The position numbers and the translations under genes are program-made. From positions 17,568 to 81,567 of the forward strand of contig CAJQUN010001286.1 in NCBI GenBank assembly GCA_907163345.1: a stretch of DNA of 64,000 nucleotides, in the 5' to 3' direction. Each line of letters starts with the position of its first letter. The stretch's first letter is position 1. Below, one piece after another: positions 45,322-55,396 of the stretch. This DNA is from Haberlea rhodopensis (lineage: Eukaryota > Streptophyta > Magnoliopsida > Lamiales > Gesneriaceae). Under the pieces are notes generated by a model that did no database searches, had not been told where the DNA came from, and saw only the letters and a list, made by a program, of their open reading frames with translations.

Positions 45322-47466
45322 CCCACTTCTGTGCCCGAGATACGGAGCTTTCTTGGTTTGGCCGGTTATTATCGACGCTTCATCGAGGGATTTTCAAAGA
45401 TCGCCAAGCCGTTGACACAGTTGACCTAGAAGGGAGTACCATTCTTTTGGTCAGAAGCTTGTGAGGAGAGCTTCCAGGAGTTGAAACACCGGTTGACGAC
45501 GGCGCCTGTGTTGGTGATTCCTACGGAGAACACTAGGTTTGTCCTTTATATTGATGCATCACTTCAGGGCCTTGGGTGTGTTTTGATGCAAGATAAGCAT
45601 GTGGTAGCTTATGCATCGAGGCAGTTGAAGCCGCACGAGACTAGATACCCAGTCCATGACTTGGAATTGGCGGCTATCATCTTCGCCCTGAAGATTTGGA
45701 GGCATTATTTGTATGGTACGTCGTTTACCATTTACACGGACCATAAGAGCCTGAAGTTCTTATTCACTCAGGCAGAGCTGAACATGAGGCATAGAAGATG
45801 GATGGACTTACTCAAGGACTATGATTGTGAGATTGAGTACCATCCTGGACTAACTTGACAGCAGACGCCTTGAGCCGGAAAGTGAGGAGTACTGCTGAGG
45901 ACGTCATCCATTTGTCAGCCATGATGACTTCATATTGCCACCTGGGCTATGATTTTGAGATAGATACATCACCTGTGTATGTATCGACCTTATTAGCTGA
46001 GCCTGATATCTATGAGAATATCAGGAGAGCTCAGAAGTCAGATGATGAGATTCAGAGATGGTTATCATTATTGCATCTTGGTCAGCCATTGAAGTTCAGA
46101 GTGGCCGAGGACGGATCCTTGAGATTGGGTAGCCGTTGGGTGGTTTCGAGTACGCCGGAGTTGCGTAGAGGGATCTTGGAAAAAGCTCATAGCAGCAGAC
46201 TTAGTATCCACTCAGGCGGGAAGAAGATGTATAAGGATCTACGTGATCAGTTTTGGTGGAAAAGAATGAAGTGTGATGTCAACGCTTTTGTTAAGAGGTG
46301 CTTGATCTGTCAGCAGGTTAAGGCGGAGAGGCAGAGACCTGGCGGAGAGTTGAAAAGCTCGGAGATACCAAAGTGGAAGTGGGAACACATTTCCATGGGC
46401 TTCGTGACTCATTTGCCGAGGAGCGCCTCGGGTTTGATGCCATTTGGGTGATTGTGGACAGATTGACCAAAGTGGCTCACTTCATTCCTTATAGCATGAC
46501 CTTCACCTATTTGATGATGGCTCAGTTGTATATCCGAGATGTGGTGAGATTGCACGGGATCCCCATTTCCATAGTGTCGGATCGAGATCCACGATTCACA
46601 TCTCATTTTTGGGAGGGTCTTCAGTCAGCTTTGAGAACTGAAGTTAGGTTGAGCACTGCTTATCATCCTCAGACGGATGGTCAGACCGAGCGTACTATCC
46701 AAATACTCGGGGATATGCTGAGGGCATGCGTATTGGAGTTTGATATTTCATGGCAGGACTCAGTGGCCTTGGTAGAGTTCTCTTATAATAATAGCTACCA
46801 GGCAAGCATTCAGATGGCTCTTTTTGAGGCCCTTTATGGCAGACGGTGTAGATCACCCTTGTGTTGGGATGACTTGGACCGTAAATCAGTCGGAGGACCG
46901 AAACTGGTTCGAGAAATGGAAGAGAAGATAAATGTGATAAGGCAGAAAATGAAAGCAGCCCAGGACAGACAGACGGCTTATGCTAATAAACGGCGACGAC
47001 CGTTAGAATTTCAGTTGGGAGATAAGGTCTTCTTGAAGATCTCACCTTTCAGAGGTGTGGTGCGATTTGGGATGCGTGGGAAACTGTCTCCGAGGTATGT
47101 TGGGCCGTACGAGATCTTGCAGCGCATTGGCACCTTAGCTTACCGACTGGCTTTGCCACCTTCTTTGTCTGGTATACACGATGTGTTCCATGTGTCTATG
47201 TTGCGGAAATATGAGCCGGATTCGTCACATGTATTGCAGCCTTCTGAGGTACAGTTAGACTCTGATGTATCCTATGAGGAACGGCCAGTCCGGATTCTGG
47301 ATAGAGCTGATCGCAGACTTCGGAACAAAGTGATACCGATGGTCAAGGTTCAGTGGGATCGCAGGGGTGTCGAGGAGGCTACGTGGGAGACGGAGCGGCA
47401 TATGGTGCAGCACTATCCGGAACTGTTTTCTGGTATGTTATTTATGTTTAGTTTCATTTTGGGGTA
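45322..47466 (+). pseudogene. Gypsy-B RNase H, integrase and chromodomain
   Basis: Continues Gypsy-B after N1 from PTSVPEIRSFLGLAGYYRRF. A TAG lies near 45426. RNase H is open at 45481-45858 with LYIDASLQGLGCVL, where the usual TD is ID. A small deletion near 45848 moves the frame to 45855-46451 (ADALSRK, zinc finger CLICQQ), then a 1-nt deletion near 46435 moves it to 46373-47467. The integrase core's first Asp block reads SMGFVTHLP, with Gly for the catalytic Asp; IVSDRDPRF and YHPQTDGQTERTIQ are intact. It ends with a chromodomain (VKVQWDRRGVEEATWETE). It cannot be functional. Confidence 0.92.
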
Positions 47467-47496
47467 ATTGCATGCGATTTCGAGGATAAAATCTTA

Positions 47497-47511
47497 TAAG
47501 TAGGGGAGTAT
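47497..47511 (+). other. Gypsy-B polypurine tract
   Basis: TAAGTAGGGGAGTAT before the LTR, preceded by GAGGATAAAATCTTA. Confidence 0.85.
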
Positions 47512-48240
47512 TGTGATATCCCCGAATAATTAATTGCAATTTGGGCATTAATTATGTTTATATTATTAATTATTGTGATAATTGATTTATGTGTTGGAAT
47601 TAATTATCTTGATGAAATGCTTAGTCACATGGTAGGCGTGACCTGGTGATGCATTTCAGGGTGCATGTTGTGCATGTTGGGAAAACTGGGTTTTAGTATG
47701 GGTTATTCATGTTGGTTGTTAATTATTTGGAAATCATGAATTTATTGGGAGTTTGGTGCATTTTTGTAAAATGCTTTTAAAATACCATGTTGGGATATTT
47801 TATACATCATGGTATTTGTGGGGGAACAATTCTAATTAAAACCCATTTAACCCACAACCCCCACTATACCCATCACTTTACCAAAATCCACCAACTCACT
47901 CTCCCCAACCCTAACTCTCACCATTTTCGATTTTTGGCATAAAGTGGATGGGAAATCTTTGCAAAAGTCTCATTTGTGGGAATTATTGTAGGATTTGGAG
48001 TCCTCAAGAGGTATGGAACCCTTCCTAAAGTTTTAATGGTGTTTGGTTTTGAAATGGGTTGGTATTTGAGTTTTTATGTGGGTTTGTTTTTGGGTATGTG
48101 TTGTATGTGGTTGGGGTATGATTTTTGAGGTGTTTCATGTGGGTTTTAGTGAGTTATGATGGTATTTGAGTTGTTGGAATGTTTGAGGTAGACCTTGGAA
48201 AATGCTCAAAAATGGTGAAGAATCGCGCACACAGCAGGTG

Positions 48241-48430
48241 GCGATCGATCGCTACAAATGCAGCGATCGATCGCCGAAGGGCAGTGGCGAAATGTAAGGC
48301 AGGCGATCGATCGCCATATATGGCGCGATCGATCGCCGCGAGGCAGAAAGGTCAGGCGATCGATCGCTACATCGAAGCGATCGATCGGTAAGGCTCGCGA
48401 TCGATCGCCTCGATGCAGCGATCGATCGCC
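48241..48430 (+). promoter_or_regulatory. Phased CGATCGATCG palindrome cluster, Gypsy-B LTR
   Basis: Eight exact cores with centres 48246.5, 48268.5, 48308.5, 48330.5, 48361.5, 48382.5, 48402.5 and 48423.5; spacings 22, 40, 22, 31, 21, 20, 21. Confidence 0.93.
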
Positions 48431-48585
48431 AGCTGCTGAAATGTGGGAATTGATGTTTTTTGTTGAATTTTTGGTATTTGGCAATTATTTGGCTTCTAAT
48501 ATTGGGTTGTGTGATTGTGTAGAACCATCCCAGGTGGCGACGCAACCAAGGAAGTAAAGTCATACCAAATCCCACTTTTGGAAAG

Positions 48586-48602
48586 GTACGTAGAAGACGT
48601 AC
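48586..48602 (+). promoter_or_regulatory. Conserved GTACGT hairpin, Gypsy-B LTR
   Basis: GTACGT-AGAAG-ACGTAC, a 6-bp stem with a loop sequence different from Gypsy-C. Confidence 0.62.
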
Positions 48603-48805
48603 GGGCACCCAACGGTACATGTATCTATTATACTCATTGATTATGCATTGTGGATGCGAGTATATATAGAATTGTGCATTGTGGATGCAAATACATGTTG
48701 AATTATGCATGATGATTGTATATGCATATGATGATTATTGGTGCACATCCCATGAGTCATGGTTATCACCTTGATGTTTTTAATGCTTGCCGCTATTCAT
48801 TTTGT

Positions 48806-48976
48806 GCCGCTATATGTGAAGCGAGGGGTGGGAGTACCGCATGTCACATTGAAGCGAGGTTATCATATGAGGCGAGGAAAGAATATTTGCCGCTAAAATG
48901 TGAAGCGAGGGGTGGGAGTACCGCATGTCACATTGAAGCGAGGTTATTCTATGCCGCTTATATGTGAAGCGAGGGG
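48806..48976 (+). repeat. Tandem repeat in Gypsy-B LTR
   Basis: Two and a third copies of a unit of 65-82 bp beginning GCCGCTnnnATGTGAAGCGAGG, with CGCT/AGCG able to pair. It takes the place held by the GGTAAGATGCC hairpins in Gypsy-A and C. Confidence 0.8.
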
Positions 48977-49532
48977 TATTAAAATACAATGTGATGAACA
49001 GACTAGGGATTGGTAATTGGTGATAATGGAATGGTGTTATGTCATGACATGTGTGAACCATTAAATAATCTATTGATTATATTCATGAGTTATGGTACAG
49101 GGACAACCAAAAGGGAGCGTTTAAAATGCATGGGAAAAAACTGGAAGTGTTTTATTATGGTTTATGCATTTACGCCTTATATTAATATTATGTTGGATAT
49201 GAATTATTATATGCTCATGTTTTGGGGGTTGTCCTTGTAGGTACATTTTGGCATGAAAAGGGGCTAAGGCGGGTTGAGTCGGTGAGCTCGTGAAGAACGC
49301 TTTTGATAGGAATGATAGGATTATTTTGTATAGTATCTACTCTAGGAGTAGTGTAAAGCTATAGGGAATAACATTCATTTGTTTGAGAATGTAATTAATC
49401 CATTTGATAGTCCTTAACTTGGCATGTAATTCTTAGGGCTCAAAGTCTCAACACGATCTATTAAACTCTGATAATGCATGTTAGCTCTATTTTATGCCTT
49501 TAATCCGCACTTAAGGAACTAGGGTCCTTACA

Positions 49533-49678
49533 GACAACCCTTTTGGGGGTAAGCAAAATACCAATATGGAACGATCATAGAATATACAGCATGCGTCTAT
49601 AAAATGTGATATATGATATAATGCAATACAATGCATGTCATTCAGTATCATATCGTACACCCATCTATTGGGTATATC
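49533..49678. other. Short spacer between Gypsy-B and T3
   Basis: 146 AT-rich bases with no feature recognised. The last five (ATATC) match the possible T3 duplication. Confidence 0.5.
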
Positions 49679-51099
49679 TGGTAGCGCTTATCGTGTAAGC
49701 CCAAATTAACCCCACTCAATCCTAGAGATTGATAACAATAATGTAGTAGTATGAGTAGGGACCGATCCCACGAGGAGGTGTGAATTCTTGTGTTAATGAA
49801 AATCAAAACAAAAGAATTAAAATAAAGGATGGGGTTGTGAGGTTGAATTATACTAATTAAAATTAAAAACAAAGATTAACTAATGAAAGCGATTCTTGGT
49901 ATCGGTCGACTCTACCTTGGATATTATCATCTATTTCATCGATTCATAAAAGACTCAATTTTATTTGAATATTCATCAATTGAAAATCTAATTCCTCCCT
50001 CACTTTATTCATAGTCAATTAGTCCAAGCATTCTTAATTTAACTTTCATCAATCAATCAATCTCTATATGCATATTCAAGATTAAAATCATGACACCATA
50101 CAAAACTAGTGAGCGGTGAATCTAAATAACATAAACACCAGCGGTTTAAATAAATTTAGTCAATTGTTTTCCCTAAGAATTTAATAACACCAACAGCAGG
50201 CAATTATCAATCTTACTTGCTTTGTAAATTTGATTAATCAAACAATTATCAAATTTAGCATTAGATTACATGTAAGTTATTAGTTTGTCAATCCAATAAA
50301 CAAACCAACAATCATGGCAATAAACTCAGAAAAATCTTTGATACTCAATAAATTGATAATTAAAAGTGTAAGAATCTCCTCGAGATAAATAAATCCAAGG
50401 ATTCGTCTTCCTCAACCAAGAATTAAAACTAGATACACATAATCTATCAAAAACGATAAATAAAAGAAAAGAAAGAAGACTAATCCGATCTCCGCTCCGC
50501 CGAGGTCGTCAATCCCGCCTTCGCTTCGATCTTCATAGCGTTCTTCAACAATAATTGAAAGAAAATATAAAACTGGTCTAAAACTATTCTACATACTCTA
50601 CCTAGATGTTTTTCAAGTCTGAAATTCGAGTATATTATATAGGGAGGCTAGGAAGTGGGATATAATCCAAGTTGGAAGGAAAGAAATCATGTTTCCATAT
50701 TTTTCAAAACTCTGGGCGATCGGTCGAGAAAAAGGGGACAATCGATCGAGCTGGACAGTAGAAATTTCATGACTTTTTCAGCCTTGCTCGATCGATCGAG
50801 CAAACCAGAATGTTTTCTGCTCACTTTTCAGCTTTTGGCGATCGACTTGCATTGGTCATAACTTCTTCATACAATCTCCGAATTCGACGAATCAATTGTG
50901 AGCAGAAAGGAGCGACATGTGTCTTTGATTTTTCCTCTTTTCTTCAACTTTATTCATTCTTTCATCATTTTAGCTCGATTTTTTTCACATTTTCCTACAT
51001 ATTACCAAATGTATGATTAGGAACTATAAACATCAACTTTAATCAAAATAGGGTCTGCTAAACACATTTCCAAATTCATCCATTTAGCTCAGGTAACAC
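49679..51099 (-). repeat. T3: probable solo LTR related to the N1 LTR
   Basis: Read on the minus strand it aligns with the N1 LTR over most of its length (shared GAAGAACGCTA, GATCGAAGCGAAGGCGGGAT and the terminal TACACGATAAGCGC-like block). It has no internal region on either side. ATATC occurs at 49674-49678 and 51100-51104, a possible 5-bp duplication, although the left-hand terminal dinucleotide is not a clean CA. Confidence 0.65.
50633..50848 (-). promoter_or_regulatory. T3 palindrome cluster and TATA box
   Basis: Cores with centres 50721.5, 50743.5, 50793.5 and 50843.5; spacings 22, 50, 50. One is an exact CGATCGATCG, three are decayed. The minus-strand TATATAAT at about 50634-50642 lies about 85 bp downstream. 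Confidence 0.75.
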
Positions 51100-51104
51100 A
51101 TATC

Positions 51105-51692
51105 TAACAATGACTAAATGTGTAGAATATGATAAGTCAAATTTCGGCTTAGACACTTTTTAGTATAAAATCATAACTTTTGCATAAAAACTCCAAATCA
51201 CTTGATTCCAACACGTGTAGAGTATATATAAGGTGTAATATCATGATTTGATTAAACAAAGCAATGAAACTGGATGACCAATTCACGTGTTTAGTCTCCA
51301 CCCTACAGAGCATGTATTTGCTACTTGCTTAAGGGTAAAATTTTGTTTTGGTGTTTGATCACCACGTGTCTTTATAGTGTATGTATATATATTAATTAAT
51401 TATACACACATATATCTATTGTGCACCTATTTTTGTTTTTTCTTTAGGAATTTGATGCATGGAGATAAAAAGAGAATACATGGTCGCATGTATCTCAAAT
51501 TGTCAATTTGATTCACGAACTAATTTATACACTTGCTTAGATATTTAATATGTTGTTAACAGAAATAAGATTTTGGGCATTCCATTCTCATTAATTAGAT
51601 TCTATTCTCATTAATTAAATTCACCTTAATTAACAAATTAATGTACACATTGTACTTAATTAACTTTATCACATTTTGGGGCATCACATAAT
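51105..51692. other. AT-rich unassigned region, possibly LTR
   Basis: No gene seen. It ends with TTTTGGGGCATCACA shortly before a gag-like remnant, which would fit the end of an LTR, but no matching start or partner was found. Confidence 0.35.
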
Positions 51693-52240
51693 CTTAAGCC
51701 AGGGGTTATTCAGTTATTACCTACTTTTCATGGCTTAGATTCAGAAATCCTTATTTGCAGATTAGGGAATTGAAGAAGTGTGCAATACTTATAATGATCT
51801 AAATTGTAGGATGAACATCATACGACTTACGTTTTTTTTCCATTTCTTTGAAAGATAAGGCTAAAACATGGTTACAAAATTTAAGATCGGGATCTATTAG
51901 AGAATGGGATGAAATGCAACAACAATTTCTAAAAAAATACCGCGCAATCCATAGAACAAACTCTTTCACATGGCAAATCACGACTTTTAGTCAAAAAAAG
52001 GAGAAACATTTTATCTATGTTGAGATAGGTATAAATAACTTCTTAATACTTGTCCACATCACGGTTTTGAAACCTGGAGAATTGTTTCTCATTTTTATGA
52101 AGGATGCAAATGATAGAATTCATGTGTAATGGATTTTTGAAAATACAAACCCAAATGAAGCTACGGAATATCTAGAATCACTGACAGAAAATGTACAAAA
52201 TTGGGATACCATAGGCACAATTGCACCTTAAAATAAAATT
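51693..52240 (+). pseudogene. Decayed Gypsy (Tat/Athila-type) gag fragment
   Basis: Plus-strand segments follow the order of a plant Retrotrans_gag domain: IQLLPTFHGLDSE near 51710, RLTFFPF near 51820, then LKDKAKTWLQNLRSGSIREWDEMQQQFLKKYRAIHRTN (51848-51960, written here only to place the domain), TFSQKKEKHFI, and a tail NEATEYLESLTENVQNWDT near 52155-52205. A frameshift near 51835 and stops at 52127 and elsewhere show it is dead. It is truncated by T2 at 52338. Confidence 0.8.
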
Positions 52241-52338
52241 TAAATAGCTGGTGGTGGCATTTATAATTTGAAAGAAAATGATGAAATTCAAGTTAATTTT
52301 GCATTGATCGCTTTTATTTTAAACAATTATTTTTTCAG
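52241..52338. other. Gag-fragment tail before T2
   Basis: About 100 AT-rich bases; probably the end of the decayed gag region. No gene. Confidence 0.3.
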
Positions 52339-53649
52339 TGTAGCGATTATACCGCAAGTGCATGGTGTCAAGTTTTAGTATAACTATGAAGAATACGGAT
52401 TGTCGAACCCACAGGGACTAACAAGCAAGTACCAAATAAGATGCTTTTGACTATATTTAACATATGATAATTAATTAACAATTAAACTAATAAATAAATT
52501 AAACTACTCTAATCCAATCAAAACAATCGACGATCACGAGAAAAATCCACAAGAAAGAATTATCAAAACAATTATTCACCTAACCCAAATCTTACAATTC
52601 TCTTCTCCATACATCTCTAAGGTGACGGGATTTTCGAATTTATTCAATATACCCTCTCTCGAGCTATATTAAATCTAACATCAAATTGCAACAAGTAACT
52701 CTCGTTCACTTAATTAACAATTTAATTTTCAATGCGCTTTATGAAGACCACTAACTTTAGATTAAACAACCCAAAGCTATCACTCATATGTGATTTTATC
52801 TCTCGATCTAATCTTTAACACACGGCATGAATTATTATATCATATTATAATTTTATCTCTCGATCTCAATTATAATAAAATATCATTCAAAGGGGATCAA
52901 TCCTTCAAAAGCATGAAGAACAACAAAACATGCACATAGAAGATATATGACTTCAATCTCAAAATCAATAGGAAAAACTATGTTATTGATATTTCTCAAT
53001 CATCAAAAAACAATAAATCCAATATTAATTCAAAACAATAATAGAATTGTAAAAGCAAACTCCCAAGTTGACTCATTCGTTGATTCTTGATCCTTCCTAG
53101 CTTCTTTCTCGATCGTGCTCCTCGATTCTCTTGTTGGCTTGTTCCAATTCCTAGGATGAAGAGGTGGTGGTGGATGAAGGTGATATGGAGTATGGAGGAG
53201 TGGAGGCTATTCCTAGGTTAAAAGTCTGATCTTAGGTGTAATTTTCATGTAAATATATAGAGGGATAGGAATTATGGACTTCCTTCTTGCACACAAACTC
53301 TATAAGGAATTTATTTTTCAGTAAACTCTTCCTGCCGATCGATCGAGCAGACTGCTTGATCGATCGCCAATTTTCTGCCCAAGCCGATCGATCGAGATTG
53401 AGTCTCTATCGATCAAGCTTGATTTTTTTTTTATTTTCTTTTGTTCTTTTTTTCCTTTTCCGACTTTGACGCGTTCGCTCTGTTCGGTCATTTTTCATCA
53501 TTTTTGGCTCATTTTCTTTATTTTTATGCATTTCAACATTGATTCCTGAAATATAGAAATATATACCAAAAAGCCTAAAATAATCCAAGAATCAATACGA
53601 AAACCATTAGAAAATCGCAACTAAATAAGTGTAAAAACGACACTTATCA
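52339..53649 (-). repeat. T2 3' LTR
   Basis: 1311 bp; minus strand begins TGATAAGTGTCG and ends GGTATAATCGCTACA. Includes the ATTGTCGAACCCACAGGGA-type terminal block common in these elements, a palindrome cluster and a TATA box. Confidence 0.82.
53251..53416 (-). promoter_or_regulatory. T2 palindrome cluster and TATA box
   Basis: Cores with centres 53340.5, 53361.5, 53389.5 and 53411.5; spacings 21, 28, 22; two are exact CGATCGATCG. The minus-strand TCTATATATTT (about 53251-53262) lies about 80 bp downstream of the nearest core. Confidence 0.8.
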
Positions 53650-55160
53650 ACTCCCCCAAACTTATCACTTGATCGTCCTCGATTAAGCATTAAAATCACA
53701 AGGTAGAGTTCATTCTCGATACTTGAAACAATTATTTCATGACTTGCATTATTCTCAGAAATCTCATACACATATACAAAATTTGACAAGACATGTTTTC
53801 TTCTAAATCATGCAACACATCTCAAACTCGGAACGTGTGTGTGTGCTAATTTCAATATCAAGTTTCATGCAAATATTCAAGATCAAATCAGGTTAATCAA
53901 CTCAAAGTCGAGATTATCATCAAGCATTCCATAAGCCTATTTTCAAACAACTTCTCCACTAATGTTAGTTACTCCCTAGACTTGAATCAAAAGGTCTTTT
54001 TAAGCTTGTAATGTTTGGATTTTGGTGTCGGTTTCAAAGAAAAGATAGGTTGAGCACAAAGAAGAGAGTATAATCATATACAGTTTAAATTTTCTCACAT
54101 TTCGAGCTCCTCTTCTTTTTCTTGTCTAGCCTTGGCCACTTTGGGTCTTGTATACATGCTTTTTCAAGGCTTTTTCTTCTCTTTTCTTTTTCTCATTCTT
54201 TTTCATCAATCTTTTTCAATAAGCTCATTAAGATATAACAATTCACGTGTATCGAACGAGATTCATTATACTCCCTTAGGGTAAGGATAAATTTATTTAT
54301 TTAGGCTCATATAAGGGTAGATATAATGAGTTTGCCAAGAATGTCGTCGAATGTGGTCTTAATTATATGCAATGCATAAACCATTCTTTTTTCAATAAAG
54401 CTCAAAATGGGCCTCTAGGGATTGATATAGACTAGGTAAGCTTGAAAGGCTCAAACGTGTCAAAGATCGCCTAAATCATTTCCAAGTCAAGTTTGTAACT
54501 ATAAATTTCGCCTCAAAGTGTCATCATCAAATAGGTTCTAGGATAACTCTAAGATGCTCAAGACAAATCATCAAGTTCACAACAATTATCACTATTCAAA
54601 TGCAATCCACAAGATCATGACTCAATGTGCTCAATATATTCCTCATTCTTGACATGCTAACTCAACAAAGGATATTCATGTAAAAGTCTAACAATCATTA
54701 AAAATCAAGTTCATATGCATAGTGAGATCAAAATCCTCATTGAATAGTCCCTACTATAATTCATTCTTTTTCTCAAGTTTGAATTCTTAAAAAAAAATTC
54801 AGCTCATAATAATCGGACGATTCAAGTGTCAATTAAGCACACAACATGTGGTTAAAACAAGTAAAACATGCAAGCCACTCCCCCAAACTTAATCAAATAT
54901 TGTCCTCAATGTTTAAAAGAATCAAAAGGGAAAAAGTAAACTCCCCTGATCAAGACGCTTGCATGAGGGTTGAGGAAGATCGGCCTTTGAAAGCTCCACT
55001 GTTGTAGGGTTCATCGCTCCAACTGAGTACCTAGCAAGAGAAGAACGCAAATAAAATAGTCAACACGAGAGATAAACAAACTAAATGCAAAAACTGAAAA
55101 TAAACAAAACTAAATAGCAAAAGGATACGCTTGGGTTGCCTCCCAAGAAGCGCTAGACCA
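53650..55160 (-). other. T2 3' non-coding region with two polypurine-like tracts
   Basis: Plus-strand ACTCCCCCAAACTT occurs at 53650-53663, beside the LTR, and again at 54877-54890, followed by TTGTCCTCAATG. No gene is supported between them. The region resembles the N1 interval 42596-43799. Confidence 0.72.
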
Positions 55161-55396
55161 TCAGAAGCAACCATCAAAGAGCGGCTGCCGCCCATAGTAA
55201 GTATCGTATGATACCACGAATGGGTCTTCATTCAGTATGCCCTCAAGCTTGGCAAGATTGTAGTAGTGTAGGCTCGTCTCTCCAACAACTTTCTTGAATT
55301 GGTAGGCATGGGAGAAGGAATCTTGGCTTGGCTTCATATCTTGGAAGATATAATGTAGTGAAGTTGGCATCGATGGGAAATATGGATCCACATATG
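55161..55396 (-). pseudogene. T2 internal ORF, C-terminal piece
   Basis: About 78 codons open on the minus strand (FPSMPTSLHYIFQDM, then KLEGILNEDPFVVSYDTYYG), ending at 55161 just before the conserved GCTTCTTGGGAGGCAACCCA block. The frame runs into the Copia-2 LTR, so the N-terminus is lost. Its position matches the end of the N1 ORF; function unknown. Confidence 0.45.

Larger units (their letters stand above)
29219..49532 (+). mobile_element. Gypsy-B: 5'-truncated Tekay/Del-type element, split by two insertions
   Basis: Coding pieces 29219-30861, 39654-39878 and 45322-47466 align end to end across the Gypsy-C and N1 insertions, since removing each insert plus one target duplication rejoins the pol frame region. 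The 3' LTR is 47512-49532. Its 5' LTR and gag N-terminus are missing; the break at about 29215 abuts Copia-3. Confidence 0.9.
47512..49532 (+). repeat. Gypsy-B 3' LTR
   Basis: 2021 bp, TGTGATATCC...GGTCCTTACA. Diverged from the A and C LTRs but sharing the conserved block GTAGAACCATCCCAGGT, the GTACGT hairpin (48586-48602) and a palindrome cluster. A family-specific tandem repeat lies at 48806-48976. Confidence 0.88.
52339..55396 (-). mobile_element. T2: Tat/Athila-like element, 3' LTR and internal end, cut by Copia-2
   Basis: LTR 52339-53649, polypurine tract, a long 3' non-coding region with a second tract, and a small coding end with the GGGAGGCAACCCAAG signature. The element continues to the right but is interrupted at 55396 by Copia-2; the rest lies outside the window. 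Confidence 0.8.
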
